Source of the DNA: Pseudomonadota bacterium
Lineage (GTDB): Bacteria > Desulfobacterota > Syntrophorhabdia > Syntrophorhabdales > Syntrophorhabdaceae
Assembly (NCBI GenBank): GCA_026388255.1
Contig: JAPLKC010000089.1
Span: 124,001-188,000, forward strand
Reading direction: 5' to 3'
DNA length: 64,000 nt
Part shown: positions 53,117 through 61,795 of the stretch, piece after piece
How positions within the stretch are numbered: position 1 is the first letter of the stretch
Layout: each line of letters begins with the position of its first letter
Position numbers and translations under genes: made by a program
Notes under the pieces: generated by a model
Seen by the model: the letters and a program-made list of their open reading frames with translations, nothing else
The model's database searches: none
Told to the model about the DNA's origin: nothing

Positions 53117-53175
53117 ATTTTAGATTTTGGATTTTAGATTTCAAACCATAAACTGTGAACCGTGAACTATGCACT
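53117..53175. repeat. Two adjacent heptanucleotide arrays between flgI and flgJ
   Basis: First ATTTTAG, ATTTTGG, ATTTTAG, ATTTCAA (53117-53144), then, after three bases, ATAAACT, GTGAACC, GTGAACT, ATGCACT (53148-53175). Each is four imperfect heptamers, 28 bases. The array fills most of the 75-base flgI-flgJ gap. Confidence 0.75.
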
Positions 53176-53179
53176 TTTT

Positions 53180-54364
53180 TCATATTACTTCCAACTCTGC
53201 ATGTAAAGCGCCTGCTGCTTTAATGGCCAGAAGTATCACTATTACATCCCTTGTTGAAACACCGATGGCATTGAGTGCGTTAACCAGTTCTTTTATGGAG
53301 ATGCCCGCCTCCATTACGACAAAACGTCCTTTTTCTTCCTCCACTTTTATTTTTGTATCAGGCGTTCTAACAGTCTGGGCACCGACAGGCGCGAAAGGCA
53401 ACGGTTGACTGACCTTTTCGTCCTCTTTTATTTGAATGCTGATATTGCCGTGAGATATTGCCACAGTTGAAATTCTCACATTCTCACCGATCACAATCGT
53501 GCCTGTTTTTTCATCAACTACAATCTTTGCCAGGGCATCAGGTTTTATATCCAGATTTTCTATAATTGAAAGGAATTTTACGGGATTTGCCTTTAAATTA
53601 TCAGGTATTGTTACGTTGATTGTGCCGCCATCCTTGGCATATGAAGAATCTTGAAAAACAGTATTTATCCGTTCCTCAATTCTCCTTGCATTTGTAAAAT
53701 CGGGAGTTTTTAACGAAATTATAATGGACTCTGTTTTAACATATTCATAACCGATCTCCTTTTCTATCGAAACACCGTTTGCAATCCTTCCCACTGTCGG
53801 GTGGTTTTTTTGTACACTTGCGCCCTGGCCTGAGGCAGAAAAACCTCCTACAACCATAGGCCCCTGAGCCACAGCATAGACCTCACCGTCCGCCCCCTTA
53901 AGTTGCGTAATAAGGAGAACTCCCCCTTCCAAACTCTTCGAGTCTCCTATAGAGGATACAACAGCATCCACTTTGTTGCCGACCTTGCTGAACGGCGGCA
54001 GGTCTGCCATTACCATTACAGCAGCGATATTATTAACTTTGGTAGCAGTTGGGTCTATCTTAACCCCCATTTTTTCAAGCATATTCGCGAGCGATTGATT
54101 TGTAAAAATCGTAGCCGATTTATCTCCTGTTCCATTCAACCCGACTACAAGCCCATAGCCTATCAACTGATTTGCCCTTACGCCATTTATATAACCGAGC
54201 TCTTTTATGCGGGCAGCATCGGACGGTTGCACTGTCAATACAAGGAGTAACAGCAAGCAGCAAGTGGTAGACAGAAGGCAGCTTAAAAACAATTTTGCAT
54301 TTTGAATTTTGAATTTTGAATTCTTCATCCTGTCTTCTGTTATCATAAACTTTTCACTCATCAC
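53180..54364 (-). CDS. flgI: Flagellar P-ring protein FlgI
   Basis: The 394-residue frame has a long signal-peptide region ending in AAR; the mature part begins IKELGYINGVRANQLIGYGL (about residue 53), and VNALNAIGVSTRDVIVILLAIKAAGAL closes it, both diagnostic of FlgI. It assembles the P ring in the peptidoglycan. The leader contains a heptanucleotide array (NSKFKIQN) and a degenerate set (STTCCLLLLLVL); the start is probably at MKNSKFKI (54328), while the longer frame goes to 54364. Confidence 0.92.
   Translation of the reverse strand: MMSEKFMITEDRMKNSKFKIQNAKLFLSCLLSTTCCLLLLLVLTVQPSDAARIKELGYINGVRANQLIGYGLVVGLNGTGDKSATIFTNQSLANMLEKMGVKIDPTATKVNNIAAVMVMADLPPFSKVGNKVDAVVSSIGDSKSLEGGVLLITQLKGADGEVYAVAQGPMVVGGFSASGQGASVQKNHPTVGRIANGVSIEKEIGYEYVKTESIIISLKTPDFTNARRIEERINTVFQDSSYAKDGGTINVTIPDNLKANPVKFLSIIENLDIKPDALAKIVVDEKTGTIVIGENVRISTVAISHGNISIQIKEDEKVSQPLPFAPVGAQTVRTPDTKIKVEEEKGRFVVMEAGISIKELVNALNAIGVSTRDVIVILLAIKAAGALHAELEVI
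54293..54320. repeat. Heptanucleotide tandem array, TTTTGAA x4, in the flgI signal peptide
   Basis: TTTTGCA followed by three perfect TTTTGAA units, 28 bases. Translated on the minus strand as NSKFKIQNAK. A looser heptamer series follows at about 54246-54290. Confidence 0.88.
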
Positions 54365-54370
54365 TACGTT

Positions 54371-55156
54371 TTAGAATGGCCATACAACATCAAAAATCCT
54401 CGCAAGCCATCCTGGAGACTGTTTCTCTCCAATCACGCCGACACCTGTCAGAATAACTTTGGCATCAGCAACCTGGGTTGATAAGACTGAATTATTGGCG
54501 GCTATGTCTTTCGGCCTTACTATTCCCTGAAACAATATTTCCTTTCGCTCATTGTTTAACGAAATCTCCCTTTTCCCTTCAATTGCAAGATTACCGTTTG
54601 GCATTACCTCAACAACTTTTGCAGCTATAGTTGCCTTTATGCTGCCGTCACGGGTAGTTGCACCATCACCTGAAAAATCATTCTTAACTGTCGCAGTCAC
54701 CATACTTGCAGGATTGATGCTTGAAGGAATTTTGTTTGTTTCTAAACCAAAAAAGTTTGGTACGCCAAGACCCACATTAGCACCTGTTCTTTTCAGATCA
54801 GTAGTAGCCTGCTCTTTCGATGCAGTTACCTCTATAATGCTTACAGTTATAATATCACCAACCCTGATCGCCCTCTCATCTGAAAAAAATGTATTCGTAC
54901 TGCGGCTGCCGGGCCATATGGTTCCACTTTTATTCTCTGTCTGAACTTGCTGTGATGGTGCCTGTCTGAATACGTTTTCAATATTAAAAGGTTCATTTCT
55001 GATCCGTGATGTGTATTCAGTACCTGCACAGCCAAACAAGACTAAAAACATCGACAGGCCCATACCAAACATTTTTATATTAATAAATCCGAAATCCGTA
55101 TGGTTCAATCCAGCTAAAAACTGGACAATTTGAAATTTGAAATTACTTAATTTCAT
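54371..55156 (-). CDS. flgH: Flagellar L-ring lipoprotein FlgH
   Basis: Start set to the ATG at 55156, four bases after GGAGG. The 261-residue protein has a lipobox ending LFGC (about residue 43), an unusually late position because the leader is long and contains heptamer-derived residues (SNFKFQIVQF). The mature body shows GSRSTNTFFSDERAIRVGDIITV and AAKVVEVMPNGNLAIEGKRE, both typical of FlgH. It forms the L ring in the outer membrane. Confidence 0.92.
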   Translation of the reverse strand: MKLSNFKFQIVQFLAGLNHTDFGFINIKMFGMGLSMFLVLFGCAGTEYTSRIRNEPFNIENVFRQAPSQQVQTENKSGTIWPGSRSTNTFFSDERAIRVGDIITVSIIEVTASKEQATTDLKRTGANVGLGVPNFFGLETNKIPSSINPASMVTATVKNDFSGDGATTRDGSIKATIAAKVVEVMPNGNLAIEGKREISLNNERKEILFQGIVRPKDIAANNSVLSTQVADAKVILTGVGVIGEKQSPGWLARIFDVVWPF

Positions 55157-55166
55157 ATTGCCTCCA

Positions 55167-55871
55167 TTATAGGTCAACCTTTACAGTACTGCTACCGGCA
55201 ACCCTGCCAACAATTTCTTTATCGGATGTCAAATTTTTCACCCTGATAATATCTCCGATTTTCCCTCTTTCAAGCGTTCTTCCCTTTGCCTGAAGCAAAA
55301 GTTTCTTATTCTCCGCCACAATGTTGACAGTGTCACCTCTCTGGATAACAAAAGAATCCTCTAAAGACTGACATGTAATAACAGTGCCTGCAGGCATATC
55401 TCTTTTCAATGCTTTGCCGACTACATCTTCCATTCTTGACGGATAGTCAGCCCCACTATTTCCGTTCATATATGTTTCCTTAACAGAAATATCGTCAGGA
55501 CGCACAACATCGCCTCTCTTTGTGTTCTGCTTTAAAATAAACATTTTCTTTTTGTTTGATACTTTGAATGAGACATACAAATTTCTTGTCCTGCCGTTTT
55601 TTTCATCAATCTCTACCAGACATAGCCCGTCACCATTTAAATCCGGTATTCTAACGAAATCGATGTGCTTAACCCTATGCTTATCTTGCAAAGAACTTGG
55701 TAATGGATTTAATTTTATATAAATATCTTCCCTTTCACTGTAAAACTTTCTTATGAAATCCTTTAATTTCAATTCCACCATTGACGACTCTGTTGCAAAA
55801 ACGACAGAGACAGTGAATAGTGAATAGTGAATAGTGAATAACAATAAACACAGAATAAATTTTATTTTCAT
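55167..55871 (-). CDS. flgA: P-ring assembly chaperone FlgA
   Basis: Start placed at the ATG at 55871, behind AGAGGAG; a GTG at 55916 with AAGGAG is the alternative and would translate a heptamer array. The 234-residue protein has a signal peptide (LLLFTIHYSLFTVSVVFA) largely encoded by four GTGAATA heptamers, and SAF-domain-type segments: RGDVVRPDDISVKE, MPAGTVITCQSLEDSFVIQRG and VKNLTSDKEIVGRV. FlgA helps FlgI form the P ring in the periplasm. It overlaps the flgH leader region and follows flgG. Confidence 0.88.
   Translation of the reverse strand: MKIKFILCLLLFTIHYSLFTVSVVFATESSMVELKLKDFIRKFYSEREDIYIKLNPLPSSLQDKHRVKHIDFVRIPDLNGDGLCLVEIDEKNGRTRNLYVSFKVSNKKKMFILKQNTKRGDVVRPDDISVKETYMNGNSGADYPSRMEDVVGKALKRDMPAGTVITCQSLEDSFVIQRGDTVNIVAENKKLLLQAKGRTLERGKIGDIIRVKNLTSDKEIVGRVAGSSTVKVDL
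55813..55840. repeat. Heptanucleotide tandem array, GTGAATA x4, in the flgA signal peptide
   Basis: Four perfect GTGAATA units. On the minus strand they encode FTIHYSLFT, the core of the FlgA signal peptide. Confidence 0.92.
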
Positions 55872-55881
55872 TCTCCTCTGT

Positions 55882-55916
55882 TTCTCACTTTTTACATTTA
55901 GCGTTTCACTTTTCAC
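55882..55916. repeat. Degenerate heptamer array between the flgA ribosome site and start
   Basis: On the minus strand: GTGAAAA, GTGAAAC, GCTAAAT, GTAAAAA, GTGAGAA. It separates an AAGGAG motif from the ATG used here and offers an earlier GTG start, so it may have displaced the original start. Confidence 0.6.
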
Positions 55917-55921
55917 TGATG

Positions 55922-56710
55922 TTATCTCCTTACATTGTTTGCCATCTGAAGCATCTCATCGGCTGCCTGTATAGCCTTGGAATTTACTTCGTATGCCCTC
56001 TGACCGACAATAAGGTTTATCATCTCCTGCATAACATTCACATTTGACATCTCAAGAAAACCTTGCAACAATGTGCCAGACCCGTTCTCACCGGGTTTTG
56101 AAGTAGTTGCTGCTCCACTTGCGTCCGTTTGCATAAACAAACTCTTTCCCATCGATTTCAGTCCTGTGGGATTTGGAAAATTTGCCAATTCAATCTTTCC
56201 AATCTGCTGGGGGTCGGATTGATTCGAAACTTTTGCTGAAACTGTTCCATCCGATTTGATAGACATTGAAACCGTATTATTAGGTACAGTAATGTTCGGT
56301 TCCAATGAATACCCGTCTGATGTAACTATCTTCCCGTCAGAATCTCTTTTAAATGAACCTGCCCTTGTGTATGCTTTTTCGCCTGACGGCATAACAATCT
56401 GTAAAAAACCATTACCTTCAACTGCTACATCAAGCTCATTCTGCGTTTCCTGAAAGTCGCCCTGGATAAACACCTTCTGAACTGCTGCCAGTTTTGCGCC
56501 ATGCCCGATCTGAATACCTGTTGGGATTTGATTGCCTCCCTCAGATTTTGTGCCCTGCAATCTCATGGTTTGGTACATAAGGTCCTGAAAATCAGCCCGG
56601 CTCCTCTTGTAACCATTCGTGTTGACGTTTGCTATGTTGTTTGAAATAACATCCAGGTTTACCTGCTGAACATTCATGCCTGTTCCTGCAGTCCAAAGAG
56701 CTCTTATCAT
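55922..56710 (-). CDS. flgG: Flagellar distal rod protein FlgG
   Basis: The 262-residue protein shows the N-terminal SNNIANVNTNGYKRSRADFQ and the C-terminal SNVNVMQEMINLIVGQRAYEVN of rod proteins, plus LMYQTMRLQGTKSEGGNQIP, the FlgG-specific insertion. Length matches FlgG (about 260). It builds the distal rod in the periplasm. It lies 13 bases after flgF and just before flgA. Confidence 0.95.
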   Translation of the reverse strand: MIRALWTAGTGMNVQQVNLDVISNNIANVNTNGYKRSRADFQDLMYQTMRLQGTKSEGGNQIPTGIQIGHGAKLAAVQKVFIQGDFQETQNELDVAVEGNGFLQIVMPSGEKAYTRAGSFKRDSDGKIVTSDGYSLEPNITVPNNTVSMSIKSDGTVSAKVSNQSDPQQIGKIELANFPNPTGLKSMGKSLFMQTDASGAATTSKPGENGSGTLLQGFLEMSNVNVMQEMINLIVGQRAYEVNSKAIQAADEMLQMANNVRR

Positions 56711-56723
56711 ACTGTACCTCCTA

Positions 56724-57446
56724 TTATCTTCCTATGTTTACCAATTTGCTCATCATGTCACTAAAAAATTGATCCACCTTACTGTAAGACTCATATGCAC
56801 GCAATGTAGACATCATCTCTATCATTTCTTGCATAACATTAACGTTTGATGTCTCATAAAAACCTTGCTTAACCGTATACGCTTCGGGCGTAGTCTCAAT
56901 ATTGTTCTTATTACTGTTAATAAAAAGACTGTTTCCATAATTACGCAAATCCTTCTTTTCTTTAAAACCTGCGATTTTCAATTTATCAACAAATCTCTTG
57001 TCAATAAAAATTGAACCGTCACCTTCTATTTTAATGTCTGTTCCTTCCATGGATATCTCTCCCGACTGCCCGATAACAGCCATACCGTCAAGGGTGACAA
57101 GTTTTTTCTCTTTATTGATGGCAAATTGACCGTTTCTTGTGTACATTTGCCCATCCTTTGTAGAAACAACAAAAAAACCATCCCCCTCAATTCCAATGTC
57201 TAGCTTATTCCCGCTTTCAACAAGCGGGGCGTCAGAAAAATGGATATATGAGTCAAGAACATTGATATATGTATTTTGTATTTCATTGCTGTTTCCCAGA
57301 GCACCTTCACTTTTTTCAACATTAAACACAGGACGCGATGTCTTGTAACCGGGTGTCAAAGCATTGGCAATATTATTTGAAACTATTTCCATTCTTCTCT
57401 CAGTTAAAAACTTGCCTGAAAGTGTGCTGAATATTCCTTTTAGCAT
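56724..57446 (-). CDS. flgF: Flagellar proximal rod protein FlgF
   Basis: Start placed at the ATG at 57446 (MLKGIFSTLSGKFLTERRME), with GAGG five bases upstream; a longer frame extends to 57500 over the promoter. The 240-residue protein has SNNIANALTPGYKTSRPVF and ETSNVNVMQEMIEMMSTLRAYE. It is the first gene of the long flg operon and lies 12 bases downstream of the predicted sigma-54 start site. Confidence 0.9.
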   Translation of the reverse strand: MLKGIFSTLSGKFLTERRMEIVSNNIANALTPGYKTSRPVFNVEKSEGALGNSNEIQNTYINVLDSYIHFSDAPLVESGNKLDIGIEGDGFFVVSTKDGQMYTRNGQFAINKEKKLVTLDGMAVIGQSGEISMEGTDIKIEGDGSIFIDKRFVDKLKIAGFKEKKDLRNYGNSLFINSNKNNIETTPEAYTVKQGFYETSNVNVMQEMIEMMSTLRAYESYSKVDQFFSDMMSKLVNIGR

Positions 57447-57468
57447 ATTTGCCTCATAATTATTTCGA

Positions 57469-57484
57469 TGCAAACACTGTGCCA
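57469..57484 (-). promoter_or_regulatory. Sigma-54 promoter of the flgF operon
   Basis: Minus strand: TGGCACAGTGTTTGCA, an exact match to TGGCAC-N5-TTGCA with correct -24/-12 spacing. It should drive flgF-flgG-flgA-flgH-flgI-flgJ-flgM-flgN-flgK-flgL-csrA-fliW and the TPR glycosyltransferase, all co-directional with small gaps. Confidence 0.9.
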
Positions 57485-57712
57485 CCAGGTATTCCCACAA
57501 TTAAGCCCATTGGAATACGTCCGACAAACACAGTTAGCAAAAGGGTGAGGAACCACGGGCAGGGGCGCCAGCCTACGGGTCGTAAAAAAGGAGAGGCAAT
57601 ATAAACCTCTACAAATTAGGTAATAAATTATTTGGTATGAATAAAAATTGACAGTTAACGGCTAATTATAACATTGTAAATAGGAAAATTTTTCCCTACA
57701 TAGGCAAATTTT

Positions 57713-57967
57713 TCATACAGTTATGTCTATGCCGGCATGATTGTCTTTATCTTCTCCTGAAAAATTATCATCATTATTTATATAATTATCGGTATTTTTC
57801 ATAGTCCTTCTGTCATTATAGTGTCTACCCTTATGTTTATTGTCATCAGTGACTTTTATTTTCAAACGGGGCTGTTCTTTGGAGATAGAAAATTTTTTAT
57901 CCAATCCCTGGACCTGAGAAAGCAGATTAATATCAAACATTTCGCCCATAAATAACCCATGAAGCAA
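57713..57967 (-). CDS. Small hydrophilic protein of unknown function
   Basis: An 84-residue frame between cheW and flgF, with possible internal starts at 57949 and 57940. The N-terminal part MFDINLLSQVQGLDKKFSIS and the Asp/Asn-rich C-terminus (NDDNFSGEDKDNHAGID) show no family I know. It has no membrane segment or signal peptide. It is on the same strand as its flagellar neighbours, about 270 bases before the flgF start and 30 after cheW. It may be a small flagellar or chemotaxis accessory protein, or non-coding. Confidence 0.45.
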   Translation of the reverse strand: MLHGLFMGEMFDINLLSQVQGLDKKFSISKEQPRLKIKVTDDNKHKGRHYNDRRTMKNTDNYINNDDNFSGEDKDNHAGIDITV

Positions 57968-57996
57968 TAATTATGCCAGGCTTAACTTTGTCTATG

Positions 57997-58464
57997 TTAA
58001 TTGAAGCTTGCCATTTCAATTTCCGCCCTCTCTGCGCCCACAAAAATTTTCTTAAGTTCAAGTAAAATTAATAGCCTGTCGTCAAGTTTGCCTACACCTT
58101 CAATATAATCTGATTCAACGCCTCCGATTACCGACGGAGCCGGTTCTATCGTGTTACTTGGTATTCTCAAGACCTCGGATACAGAATCAACAATAAACCC
58201 GAGCACAAGTCCGTCCAACTCAATCACTATAATTCTTGTCGCCTTATCATAAGTCTTGCTTTCAAAACCCAGCTTCTTTCTAAGATCAACAATAGGAATA
58301 ATTTTCCCGCGGAGATTGATTACACCCTCTATAAAAAAAGGTGCATTCGGTATCTTGGTAATATTCATCATCTTGTTTATTTCCTGCACTTTTAAAATAT
58401 CGACCCCAAATTCCTCATTTTCCAATTTAAAAGTTACAAGCTGCAATATTCTGTCTTCGTTCAT
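57997..58464 (-). CDS. cheW: Chemotaxis coupling protein CheW
   Basis: The 155-residue protein has QLVTFKLENEEFGVDILKVQ, NAPFFIEGVINLRGKIIPIVDL and the later FIVDSVSEVLRIP, all CheW hallmarks. It links chemoreceptors to CheA. GGAGGAGG lies just before the ATG and a sigma-28 promoter 25 bases further up, so it is a late flagellar gene. It stands apart from the cheA-cheY-cheR operon. Confidence 0.93.
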   Translation of the reverse strand: MNEDRILQLVTFKLENEEFGVDILKVQEINKMMNITKIPNAPFFIEGVINLRGKIIPIVDLRKKLGFESKTYDKATRIIVIELDGLVLGFIVDSVSEVLRIPSNTIEPAPSVIGGVESDYIEGVGKLDDRLLILLELKKIFVGAERAEIEMASFN

Positions 58465-58488
58465 ATGTTACCTCCTCCTTTTTTCATA

Positions 58489-58515
58489 TAATCGGAGTAT
58501 TTTTGCAAAACTTAA
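58489..58515 (-). promoter_or_regulatory. Sigma-28 (FliA) promoter of cheW
   Basis: Minus strand: TTAAGTTT (58508-58515), 11-base spacer, TCCGATTA (58489-58496). Transcription should begin near 58482, giving an 18-base leader with the ribosome site. Confidence 0.7.
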
Positions 58516-58548
58516 GATATTTTCCATATTTTATTTTTCCTCTTGTGT

Positions 58549-58575
58549 TAAAGTTTGTTTATAATCTTCCGATAA
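58549..58575 (+). promoter_or_regulatory. Sigma-28 (FliA) promoter of the EAL-HDOD gene
   Basis: Plus strand: TAAAGTTT (58549-58556, perfect), an 11-base spacer, TCCGATAA (58568-58575, one mismatch). It gives a leader of about 100 bases. With the cheW promoter it makes a back-to-back pair of FliA boxes in under 90 bases. Confidence 0.85.
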
Positions 58576-58680
58576 AAATATATGCAACGACTGGTTATTG
58601 ATACATTAAATATGGAAAAATTCTGTTATAATATAAACCGTACAACAAATAAATTCTTTAAAGGTGTAACAAGCTAAGGT

Positions 58681-59901
58681 ATGGAACAGGTTTTTATAGG
58701 CAGACAGCCGATATTAAACAAAAGTGAAACTATTTTCGGTTATGAGCTTCTCTTCAGAAATGCCTCAAGTCTGGTTGCAAACGTCACGGATCATTCCATG
58801 GCAACCGCGTCCGTAATGGTTAACGCCTTAAACAATATCGGATTCAACAATCTGGTAGGTAATAAAAAAGGTTTTATAAACGTAAATTATGAAATGCTTT
58901 CAGGCGGATTTACCGAATTGTTACCCAAAGAAAATACCGTGCTGGAACTTCTCGAACATGTTGAAATAAATACAATATTAATAGAACTTTGCAGTAATCT
59001 AAAGAAAAAAGGATACTGCTTTGCACTTGATGATTTTATATATAATGATTCCTATTTGCCACTCCTAAATATAGCAGACTATGTAAAGCTTGATATATTG
59101 ATGTACGAAAAAAAAGACCTGGAGAACATCGTCAAGCTCTTAAAAAAACATCCTGTAAGACTATTAGCTGAAAAGGTGGAAACAAAAGAAGACTATAAAT
59201 ACTGCTACGGCCTCGGCTTTGAACTTTTTCAAGGATACTTTTTTGCAAAACCAACTATCGTGACGGGAAAAACAATATCCCCTTCCCAATTGGTTCTGTT
59301 TGAGTTATTCAACGGTTTATCAAAGGAAGAAGACATTGGCATTATTGAACGGCAGTTTAAGAAAAATCCCCAATTAGATATCAAATTGTTAAAATTCATG
59401 AACTCCGCCGGTTTTTACCTCATGCAAAAAATAGATTCTATCCGGCAGGCGATCATGATGCTTGGATATCATAATTTGCAAAAGTGGGTTGCTCTTATGC
59501 TTTTTGCCACGGAGTCAGCAGATATAAAATCAAATCCACTTCTTGAAAGAGCCACAATACGCGGGCTGATAATGGAATCTATCGCAAACAACATAACAAA
59601 AAGCAGGGCTAAAGGAGACAGCGCCTTTATTACAGGCATATTGTCTCTAACTGGTGTCTTGCTGGGGATACCCTTAAACGACGTAATATCCGATCTTAAT
59701 CTGTCAAATGAAATCTACGATGCACTGGCAAAAAAGGAGGGCTTTTTAGGAGATTTATTGTATATTACAGAAATTTTCGAAAAAGAGGAATTAAACAAAA
59801 TTCAAGATATCCTCAACAAATACAAGCTCGATATTAAAGATATACTGGCGGCCGAAACCAAAGCTATCATGGAATTTGAACAAATCGATAATAAAGAATA
59901 A
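58681..59901 (+). CDS. EAL-HDOD protein (YuxH family), probably lacking phosphodiesterase activity
   Basis: The 406-residue protein opens FIGRQPILNKSETIFGYELLFR, where the EAL glutamate motif is ELLF, and continues FALDDFIYND and a later ELFQGYFFAKP. Several catalytic EAL residues are changed, as in other YuxH-type proteins, so it likely senses or scaffolds rather than cleaves c-di-GMP. Residues about 200-400 are an HDOD domain (FMNSAGFYLMQKIDSIRQAI, LGYHNLQKWVAL). These proteins are signalling regulators. Its sigma-28 promoter places it in the late flagellar regulon. Confidence 0.85.
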   Translation: MEQVFIGRQPILNKSETIFGYELLFRNASSLVANVTDHSMATASVMVNALNNIGFNNLVGNKKGFINVNYEMLSGGFTELLPKENTVLELLEHVEINTILIELCSNLKKKGYCFALDDFIYNDSYLPLLNIADYVKLDILMYEKKDLENIVKLLKKHPVRLLAEKVETKEDYKYCYGLGFELFQGYFFAKPTIVTGKTISPSQLVLFELFNGLSKEEDIGIIERQFKKNPQLDIKLLKFMNSAGFYLMQKIDSIRQAIMMLGYHNLQKWVALMLFATESADIKSNPLLERATIRGLIMESIANNITKSRAKGDSAFITGILSLTGVLLGIPLNDVISDLNLSNEIYDALAKKEGFLGDLLYITEIFEKEELNKIQDILNKYKLDIKDILAAETKAIMEFEQIDNKE

Positions 59902-60016
59902 AGTCATAACCTCCGCCGGAAATAACCATTGGATTGCTGCTTGGGATTGCTGCTTTTTGCCCCCTCAAAAAAGCTTGGTCATAAGGTGAATATAAACTCT
60001 ATGCTCAAAGCTTATA

Positions 60017-61795
60017 TTACTTTCTATGCATACCCTGCAAGCTGTTGTTGTTTATCATGGCAGGTATATCCAGAATTAAAATGACCTTGCCGTCGCCTCT
60101 TATCGTTGCCCCACCGACACCGTTCACATTTCCCATATATTCCCCGAGGGGTTTAATGACCACTTCTTCTTGTCCGATAACAGACTGGACCTTGACGCCT
60201 ATAGTCTTATCGCCGATCCTGCAGATTACAAGATAACCGCCACGACCGTTACTGCTTTCAGACAAAAACACCTTCGACATATCCAGAATAGGAACGATAC
60301 TGTCCCTGAGCATTAATACCTCATTCTTATCGACCGATTTTGTCAACCCCTCCTTTAGCTTAACAAGTTCAATGACGTTACTTAAAGGGATAGCGAAAAA
60401 TTCTTCTGCTATCTTCACTATTAAAGCCCTCATGATAGCAAGGGTAAGCGGCAGTTTAATTATAAGTCTTGTCCATTTGCCCTGCTCTGAGTCTATATAT
60501 ACCTGACCATTCATTTTCTCTATATTTGTCTTTACAACATCCATGCCAACACCCCTGCCTGAGACTTTACTTAATTTCTTCGCAGTGCTGAGGCCTGGAA
60601 TAAATATAAGATTCATGACATCTTTATCAGACAAATTGTTTATCTCGGTCTCACCCATAAGCCCTTTTTCTTTTACCTTTTCCTTTACAGCCTGCAAATT
60701 TATCCCCTTACCATCGTCAAATATATCAATAATTACATGGTTGCCTTCGTTGTAGGCGCTTATCGAAAGCTGTCCCTTTTCTTCCTTGCCGGCATGTCTG
60801 CGCTCTTCTGGCGTTTCAACACCATGATCAACAGAGTTTCTGATAATATGTATCAAAGGATCGTGTAATGATTCTATTAATGACCTGTCGAGCTCTGTTT
60901 CTTCACCGCTTATCTTCAATCCTATATCTTTTTTAAATTCATTGCAGAGATCCCTTACCATCCTCGGAACTTTATTGAATACTTTGCTCATTGGGACCAG
61001 CCTTGCCTTCATAATGGAAAGCTGCAGGTCATTTGTAATTACTTCTATGTAATTCGTTACTTCTTCGAGGTTATCCATAACACCATTATTTTCTGAACCT
61101 CGCTTTGCAAGGCCATTCACCATGATAAGTCTGTTTTTCCCGAGAACAAGCTCACCGACCAGATTCATCAATTCATCCAGTTTTTTAACATCTATCCTGA
61201 CTGTTTGGTCATCCCTGTGTACCTTCTGCTTTGTCAAAATATTGTTCAACTGCCCTTCGGTGATAAGCTTTTCTTCAACGACCATTTCACCGAGTTTTTT
61301 ATCCTGCGAAACCTTCTGTTTTTCAAGAACCTCTTCAAGCTCACCTTTTGTAAGAACTTTTTCCTCGACAAGAATCTCACCAAGTTTCTTCGTCTCAACC
61401 CTGCTTAGACGTTCCAATTCTTTTATGATCGATGACGCGTCTCCTTCATCAACGCCTGTTTCCTTTATGCTTTCCATCATAGACCTCATCAGATCTAAAG
61501 CTTCAAGCAGAATATCCGCTATTTCTTTGTTGATTTTAATCTCTCCTTTTCGCACCATACCAAGCAGATCTTCACCTTTATGAGCAAGTCCGGTAAGTGC
61601 GTTAAAACCCAGGAAGCTTGAAGTCCCTTTCACCGTATGGACAGCCCTGAAAATACCGTTGACAACTTCATCATCAGGGTTTTCTTCAATAGTAACTATA
61701 TCCTGGATCACTTTTTCGATTAATTCGCTTGACTCTACAATAAAATCGTTTATAATTTCACGCATTTCATCATTTTCTAACGATTGGTCTGCCAT
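60017..61795 (-). CDS. cheA: Chemotaxis histidine kinase CheA with two linker repeats
   Basis: The 592-residue protein has an HPt domain with the phosphorylated His53 (RAVHTVKGTSSFLGF), a dimerisation helix pair, the kinase boxes NSVDHG, FDDGKGI and GRGVGMDVVK, and a CheW-like C-terminus ending IPAMINNN. The P2 domain that binds CheY is absent. In its place, residues 137-161 and 167-191 are two copies of KLGE-[IM]-[LV]-VEEK-x-[LI]-T-x-G, resembling the N-terminal c-di-GMP-binding repeats of MshE-type ATPases, though the glycine after EE is a lysine. It overlaps cheY by TAATG. Confidence 0.9.
   Translation of the reverse strand: MADQSLENDEMREIINDFIVESSELIEKVIQDIVTIEENPDDEVVNGIFRAVHTVKGTSSFLGFNALTGLAHKGEDLLGMVRKGEIKINKEIADILLEALDLMRSMMESIKETGVDEGDASSIIKELERLSRVETKKLGEILVEEKVLTKGELEEVLEKQKVSQDKKLGEMVVEEKLITEGQLNNILTKQKVHRDDQTVRIDVKKLDELMNLVGELVLGKNRLIMVNGLAKRGSENNGVMDNLEEVTNYIEVITNDLQLSIMKARLVPMSKVFNKVPRMVRDLCNEFKKDIGLKISGEETELDRSLIESLHDPLIHIIRNSVDHGVETPEERRHAGKEEKGQLSISAYNEGNHVIIDIFDDGKGINLQAVKEKVKEKGLMGETEINNLSDKDVMNLIFIPGLSTAKKLSKVSGRGVGMDVVKTNIEKMNGQVYIDSEQGKWTRLIIKLPLTLAIMRALIVKIAEEFFAIPLSNVIELVKLKEGLTKSVDKNEVLMLRDSIVPILDMSKVFLSESSNGRGGYLVICRIGDKTIGVKVQSVIGQEEVVIKPLGEYMGNVNGVGGATIRGDGKVILILDIPAMINNNSLQGMHRK

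Noticed and set aside
53117-53175. Tandem repeats as a CRISPR array
   Set aside because: Units are 7 bases with no spacers and no cas genes nearby.
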